Program-made: the position numbers and the translations under genes
Shown: piece by piece, positions 61,188 through 64,000 of the stretch
Layout of the letters: every line of letters begins with the position of its first letter
How positions within the stretch are numbered: the stretch's first letter is position 1
NCBI GenBank assembly: GCA_017407325.1
Contig: JAFQWV010000020.1
Span: forward strand, 62,001-126,000
DNA: 64,000 nt
Direction: 5' to 3'
From: Clostridia bacterium
GTDB taxonomy: Bacteria > Bacillota > Clostridia > Christensenellales > Borkfalkiaceae
Notes under the pieces: model-generated
What the model was told of the DNA's origin: nothing
What the model saw: the letters and a program-made list of their open reading frames with translations, nothing else
The model's database searches: none

Positions 61188-61632
61188 TGTTGTTATTGTT
61201 GTTATTGTTTTTAAGCTTCTTTGACATCTTACTCATAAACGCCATAGTTCTGTTGAAGCTATCTTTATCGACTGCAAGTTCTTTGTAAGGAACAATTTCA
61301 AGATGGTCACCCATACCGATAACGTTTATGTCTTTACCTAAACCAACGGCTTTAATAAACTTCGAATCAATAACGAAACGACCTTGAGTATCCGGCTTTG
61401 GGAAATCAATCATCATCATGTAGTTACGGTATTCTTCAAGTTCATCTTGGTCGTAAATGTCAATATTGTCATTGAAAGCCTTAAGTCTTTCTTCAATAGC
61501 AGCTTTAGGGAAAATGTTAATACAGCCGTGTCCTAAAACTAGAGCAAACTCATTACCCATTTCCTTAAATAAGGCAGGAATTCTTATTCTGTTTTTAGCG
61601 TCAATCGAATGTTTTGAAGTGCCTAAAAACAT
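61177..61632 (-). CDS. mraZ: Transcriptional regulator MraZ
   Basis: AbrB-fold DNA-binding protein that in other bacteria represses its own dcw operon. The 151 residues hold two SpoVT/AbrB-like units (about 1-75 and 76-145), beginning MFLGTSKHSIDAKNRIRIPALFKE with the family's DxKxRxxIP motif and repeated as FPKPDTQGRFVIDSKF. I place the start at the ATG at 61632 since AAGGGGG precedes it; longer frames would run into the promoter. The C-terminus ends in a run of eight Asn encoded by an AAC/AAT repeat that also holds the rsmH start. Confidence 0.95.
   Translation of the reverse strand: MFLGTSKHSIDAKNRIRIPALFKEMGNEFALVLGHGCINIFPKAAIEERLKAFNDNIDIYDQDELEEYRNYMMMIDFPKPDTQGRFVIDSKFIKAVGLGKDINVIGMGDHLEIVPYKELAVDKDSFNRTMAFMSKMSKKLKNNNNNNNNGI
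61185..61209. repeat. AAC/AAT trinucleotide repeat at the mraZ-rsmH junction
   Basis: The minus strand reads a run of AAC and AAT codons that give poly-Asn at the end of MraZ and run directly into the rsmH ATG. Slippage here would change the MraZ tail length and its coupling to rsmH. Confidence 0.75.
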
Positions 61633-61666
61633 ATACGAAATCCCCCTTGTTACTAATTGTAAATTC

Positions 61667-61695
61667 ATTATAGCAGAGAGTTTGTCCACTGTCAA
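61667..61695 (-). promoter_or_regulatory. Promoter of the dcw operon (mraZ), perfect consensus
   Basis: Minus-strand TTGACA (61695-61690), 17-bp spacer, TATAAT (61672-61667), about 35 bp before the mraZ ATG. It is an exact consensus match and probably drives the cluster down to ftsZ. Confidence 0.87.
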
Positions 61696-61703
61696 CCACT
61701 TTT
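61686..61703 (-). promoter_or_regulatory. Candidate MraZ boxes over the -35 element
   Basis: On the minus strand AGTGG occurs at 61700-61696 and 61690-61686, exactly 10 bp apart, flanking and overlapping the TTGACA. Each lies in a 10-base unit (AAAGTGGTTG, ACAGTGGACA) like the AAAGTGkN3 boxes described for mollicute MraZ; Gram-negative MraZ uses TGGG-N5 repeats with the same period. Confidence 0.6.
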
Positions 61704-61761
61704 TGAAAATTTTTCGAATTTTTTTTAAATTTTTTTCATAAAATTAGTATTTTGGACTAAA

Positions 61762-62511
61762 CTAATGTTTATCAAGTTTTTTAAGCAAAAAGTTATAAAC
61801 TGCAAAATTGCGCATTTTATCTTCAAAAATAAAACTTTTTAAAGACATTTTTAAACTTTTTGTTTCACTTGGGCAAAAAGTAGACAAAAATCCCTTATCG
61901 TGGACACTCATCCCTAGCACCTCTGAAAATATTGTGCTATGGGGAAAAATTTTAGAAAATTCTTCTTTCAAAAAACAAAAGTGAGTGCAACCTAAAAGCA
62001 AAAAATTGAAATCTTTTCTGACCGATAAAAAATATTTTTGAAGGTCGATTTTAGACAAGTTTGACAAGTTGTTTTCAATCTCCAAAACAAGGTCTGACAA
62101 ATCTAAAGTTTGAAGCAATTTTTGCTCTCGTTTTGCTTTCATAATATATACACTATTAATCGTAGCCCTAGTTCCGACTAGCAAAGTAGAGCCAAAAAGG
62201 CTTGTTTGCACGAACGGATAAACGCCGTAAAAAACGAGGTCGGAAAAATGGAGTTTCAAATTATCTATAACACGAGTAGATAACGTGTTACACGCAAGCA
62301 CGCAAACAGAAAAATCATAACATTTTTTTGCGCGCAAAATATTTGTGTATGCAAGCTCAAAAAGTTCTTTTTCGCTCTTTTTTCCGTACGGCGCGTTCTT
62401 TTTATCTGACATATACAAATACTCAAATTCAGGACTTAATTTTTTAAGCTTTAATAAAACGTTAAGCCCACCTATTCCACTGTCGTAAACAAGTATTGTT
62501 TTTTTATCCAC
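61762..62511 (-). CDS. murI: Glutamate racemase-like protein (MurI family, divergent)
   Basis: Aspartate/glutamate racemase superfamily, 249 residues, expected to supply D-glutamate for MurD. Family motifs are YDSGIGGLNVL (D10-S11), SDKKNAPYGKKSE, the first catalytic cysteine C74 in LACNTLST, and the second C175 with H177 in LLGCTHFCFL. The last motif normally reads LGCTHYPLL, and the C-terminal third is poorly matched, so it is a divergent member. The start is GTG without a visible ribosome binding site; the same bases are part of a TTATCCACA nonamer. Position next to mraZ fits a wall role. Confidence 0.83.
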   Translation of the reverse strand: MDKKTILVYDSGIGGLNVLLKLKKLSPEFEYLYMSDKKNAPYGKKSEKELFELAYTNILRAKKCYDFSVCVLACNTLSTRVIDNLKLHFSDLVFYGVYPFVQTSLFGSTLLVGTRATINSVYIMKAKREQKLLQTLDLSDLVLEIENNLSNLSKIDLQKYFLSVRKDFNFLLLGCTHFCFLKEEFSKIFPHSTIFSEVLGMSVHDKGFLSTFCPSETKSLKMSLKSFIFEDKMRNFAVYNFLLKKLDKH

Positions 62512-62763
62512 AATTTATTGTATGAACACAAAAAATAATTTGTTTAGACAAAAATCAGCTCAATCTTTATAAAAAATTTAAACAATCAAATTTTAAAGCA
62601 ATAATCTGCGTTTTTTAATTTTATTATCTGTTTTTTAATTAAATATTTTTTTGAAAATGTCAACCTTAAAAAATGTCGATAACTTTTAAATTTTTGTCGA
62701 TAACCCCAAAATTCCGACATTTTTCGCGCGATTTTTAGCATTTGAAATTTACCGTGTGGACAA
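62504..62763. other. Cluster of DnaA-box-like nonamers
   Basis: TTATCCACA, the exact consensus DnaA box, lies at 62504-62512 on the plus strand. On the minus strand TTATCGACA occurs at 62682-62674 and 62703-62695 (21 bp apart) and TTGTCCACA at 62763-62755; each differs from consensus by one base. A 10-bp inverted repeat AAAAATGTCG (62669-62678)/CGACATTTTT (62715-62724) encloses the middle pair. Very AT-rich DNA follows. Confidence 0.45.
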
Positions 62764-62773
62764 ATATATTTTT

Positions 62774-62815
62774 AACCAAAATTTACTAATTTTTATTAGT
62801 TTGAAAATTTTTGGT
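62774..62815. repeat. 42-bp imperfect palindrome
   Basis: ACTAAT/ATTAGT pair around a TTTT loop, continued outward by ACCAAAATTT against AAATTTTTGGT with a small bulge. It lies upstream of the rpsT promoter and is not in its transcript. Confidence 0.65.
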
Positions 62816-62867
62816 AAAAATAAAGTTTAATAAAATTAATAATTTTATCAAATTACATTAAAATTTC

Positions 62868-62896
62868 TTGCATATTTATATTTTTTATGCTAAAAT
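62868..62896 (+). promoter_or_regulatory. rpsT promoter
   Basis: TTGCAT (62868-62873), 17-bp spacer, TAAAAT (62891-62896); predicted leader of about 50 bases with AAAGGAG before the GTG start. Confidence 0.65.
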
Positions 62897-62951
62897 ATCT
62901 TAGCAATTAAAGAAATTACCTAAATAAAGGTCATTATAAAGGAGAAACAAA

Positions 62952-63215
62952 GTGCCAAACATTAAGTCTGCTAAAAAAAGAGTTTTAGTAAATGAAAAGA
63001 AAAATTTAGAAAACAGAAGTCAAAACCAAAGGGTAAAAACTGCTATGAAGAAACTTAACGCTGCTATTGACGCTGGCGATAAGGCTTTAGCACAAGAACT
63101 TTATAAAGAAGTTGCTAAGCTTTTAGATTCAGCAGTTTCTGCAGGTCGTTTCCACATCAACACTGCTGCTAACAAAAAGTCTGGTTTTGCAAAAAGAATT
63201 AACCAAATGGCTTAA
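62952..63215 (+). CDS. rpsT: 30S ribosomal protein S20
   Basis: Small-subunit primary binding protein, 87 residues, helical and basic. It begins PNIKSAKKRVLVNEKKNLENRSQNQRVKTAMKK and ends INTAANKKSGFAKRINQMA, both classical S20 sequence. The start is GTG, seven bases after AAAGGAG. It is a single-gene transcript with its own promoter and terminator, on the opposite strand from its neighbours. Confidence 0.96.
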   Translation: MPNIKSAKKRVLVNEKKNLENRSQNQRVKTAMKKLNAAIDAGDKALAQELYKEVAKLLDSAVSAGRFHINTAANKKSGFAKRINQMA

Positions 63216-63240
63216 TTTTTAATATTTTGTTTAAAAAATT

Positions 63241-63270
63241 AAGCAGGCAGAAAATTTCTGCCTGCTTTTT
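63241..63270. terminator. Terminator of rpsT (bidirectional)
   Basis: AGCAGGCAGAAA (63242-63253) pairs with TTTCTGCCTGCT (63255-63266), T-run after it on the plus strand and A-run before it, so it may also stop spoVAE transcripts. Confidence 0.83.
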
Positions 63271-63282
63271 GTCGTTTAGCCG

Positions 63283-63312
63283 AAAGGGCGCAAGTTTCCA
63301 CTTGCGCCCTTT
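63283..63312. terminator. Perfect GC-rich hairpin after spoVAE
   Basis: A 13-bp perfect stem AAAGGGCGCAAGT/ACTTGCGCCCTTT with a 4-base loop lies 4 bases beyond the spoVAE stop. It has no U-tract on the minus strand; it may protect the mRNA 3' end while the neighbouring bidirectional hairpin does the termination. Confidence 0.6.
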
Positions 63313-63316
63313 AATA

Positions 63317-63688
63317 TTAATTTCTTTTTGAACGAGGTTTACAGATAAGACCAAATATATAACTAAACAGTACAGCCGCACTAACACCTGCTGCAGCAGA
63401 CTTAAGCCCACCTGTCAGTACCCCTAAAAGTCCACTTTGCGCACCAGCTATCGCGCCTTCTGCAAGCAGATAGCCAAAACCACTTATCGGGACAGTTGCG
63501 CCAGCACCTGCAAAATTAACAAGATGCTCGTAAATTCCAAGCGCTTGCAGTAAAATCCCACCGAGCATAAAAAATACTAAAATTTTGCCTGCCGTAATTT
63601 TCGTGGTATTTATTAAAATTTGCGCAACGACACAAATCAAACCACCAACCACAAAGGCTTTTATAAACATAAAAACTATTTCCCACAT
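63317..63688 (-). CDS. spoVAE: Stage V sporulation protein AE (SpoVAE)
   Basis: Membrane component of the channel that loads dipicolinic acid into spores and releases it on germination. The 123-residue protein has three or four membrane segments and the signature GGLICVVAQILI, GIYEHLVNFAGAGATVPISGFGYLLAEGA, LLGVLTGGLKSAAAGVSAAVLFSYI. I use the ATG at 63688, which follows GGAGAG; an upstream TTG extension overlaps spoVAD. It lies 2 bases after the spoVAD stop, as in clostridial spoVAC-AD-AE operons. Confidence 0.95.
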   Translation of the reverse strand: MWEIVFMFIKAFVVGGLICVVAQILINTTKITAGKILVFFMLGGILLQALGIYEHLVNFAGAGATVPISGFGYLLAEGAIAGAQSGLLGVLTGGLKSAAAGVSAAVLFSYIFGLICKPRSKRN

Positions 63689-63690
63689 AA

Positions 63691-64000
63691 TTAACTCTCC
63701 AAAACAACTGCGTGGGCAACGCATGGTATAGACTCGCCTTGCTGAGTTGATACCGGTGATAAAAGTGCACCCGTTGCCATAAATATAATTTTGTTCAACT
63801 CTTTTTTCTTTAACTTATCGTATATATAAGAACCAAACACAACAGCACTGCACCCAGCGCCACTACCGCCTTGATATTTTTCTTCTTCTATATTATAAAT
63901 CATCTCACCACAGTCTGCGTGAACGTTATCCATATCGTACCCTTTTTCTTTTACAAGTTCTTTAACAAGTCTAGAGCCAAGCGCACCTAAGTCACCCGTT
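63691..64000 (-). CDS. spoVAD: Stage V sporulation protein AD (SpoVAD), C-terminal part
   Basis: Soluble, thiolase-fold SpoVA protein that binds dipicolinic acid. Only the last 103 codons lie in the window, with TGDLGALGSRLVKELVKEKG, ADCGEMIYN, QGGSGAGCSAVVFGSYI and ATGALLSPVSTQQGESIPCVAHAVVLE, the family's C-terminal signature. The N-terminal two-thirds lies beyond the right edge. spoVAC would be expected further right. Confidence 0.95.
   Translation of the reverse strand, partial: TGDLGALGSRLVKELVKEKGYDMDNVHADCGEMIYNIEEEKYQGGSGAGCSAVVFGSYIYDKLKKKELNKIIFMATGALLSPVSTQQGESIPCVAHAVVLES

Larger units (their letters stand above)
62512..62951. other. AT-rich intergenic region between murI and rpsT
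   Basis: This 440-bp gap has no gene on either strand. It holds three of the four DnaA-like nonamers, the imperfect palindrome at 62774-62815, an almost GC-free stretch (about 62762-62870), and the rpsT promoter and leader. Confidence 0.7.

Noticed and set aside
1..64000. Mobile elements, prophage, CRISPR arrays, rRNA
   Set aside because: No transposase, integrase, spaced repeat array, attachment-site duplication or rRNA sequence was recognised anywhere in the window.

Overview
This window is chromosomal core DNA from a low-GC, Gram-positive, endospore-forming bacterium (Bacillota, most likely Clostridia-like; I cannot name a genus). The reasons are strong AGGAGG-type ribosome binding sites, TTGACA/TATAAT promoters, sporulation genes (yunB, spoVAD, spoVAE, a SpoVD/FtsI-type penicillin-binding protein), an Asp23-FakA pair, a MurE with the meso-diaminopimelate-type DNPR motif, and gene order that closely follows Bacillus subtilis at several loci. 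No phage, insertion sequence, CRISPR array or rRNA was seen. Almost all genes lie on the minus strand, so the leading strand is probably minus and the replication origin probably lies to the right.

Layout, left to right. 1-5.5 kb: plsX (cut by the window edge), asnS, and the tig-clpP-clpX chaperone/protease group. 5.6-7.3 kb: rqcH (ribosome-rescue NFACT protein) on the plus strand. 7.4-11.4 kb: asp23-like gene, fakA, recG. 11.7 kb: rpmB on the plus strand. 11.9-25.3 kb: one long minus-strand run pcrA, ligA, yicC, rpoZ, priA, def, fmt, rsmB, rlmN, rsgA, rpe, thiN. From yicC onward this is the B. subtilis yloC-thiN order, but without remA, gmk, coaBC, prpC/prkC and spoVM. 25.4-30 kb: an unrecognised 133-residue gene, rpsU, a HIT protein, mtaB, prmA and a DUF1015 protein. 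30-42.4 kb: pheS, pheT, a U32 peptidase-like protein, mutS2, a cysteine desulfurase, thiI, a PdxY-type kinase and an M29 aminopeptidase, many joined by TAATG or ATGA stop-start overlaps. 42.6-46.3 kb is the most accessory-looking stretch: yunB, an unusual ACT-ACT-metallo-beta-lactamase fusion, a small P-loop kinase, tRNA-Pro(CGG) and a membrane-anchored XRE regulator. 46.6-48.4 kb: typA. 48.5-61.7 kb: the division and cell wall (dcw) cluster mraZ-rsmH-ftsL-spoVD/ftsI-murE-mraY-murD-ftsW-murA-ftsQ-ftsA-ftsZ, lacking murF, murG, murC and murB. 61.8-64 kb: a MurI-like racemase, a 440-bp AT-rich gap with DnaA-box-like nonamers, rpsT, spoVAE and the end of spoVAD.

The most interesting signals are these. 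(1) Two genes, rsgA and spoVD/ftsI, have no ATG, GTG or TTG that would give a full-length protein; each instead has a strong Shine-Dalgarno sequence correctly spaced before an in-frame ATT. (2) The mraZ promoter carries two 10-bp-spaced AGTGG boxes over its -35 element, resembling MraZ autoregulatory boxes. (3) A DnaA-box-like cluster sits beside AT-rich DNA upstream of rpsT. (4) The ACT-ACT-MBL fusion. (5) A MutS2 whose Smr domain has lost both signature motifs, and a RecG with DEQQ in place of DEQH. Everything here is read by eye; no database search was run.
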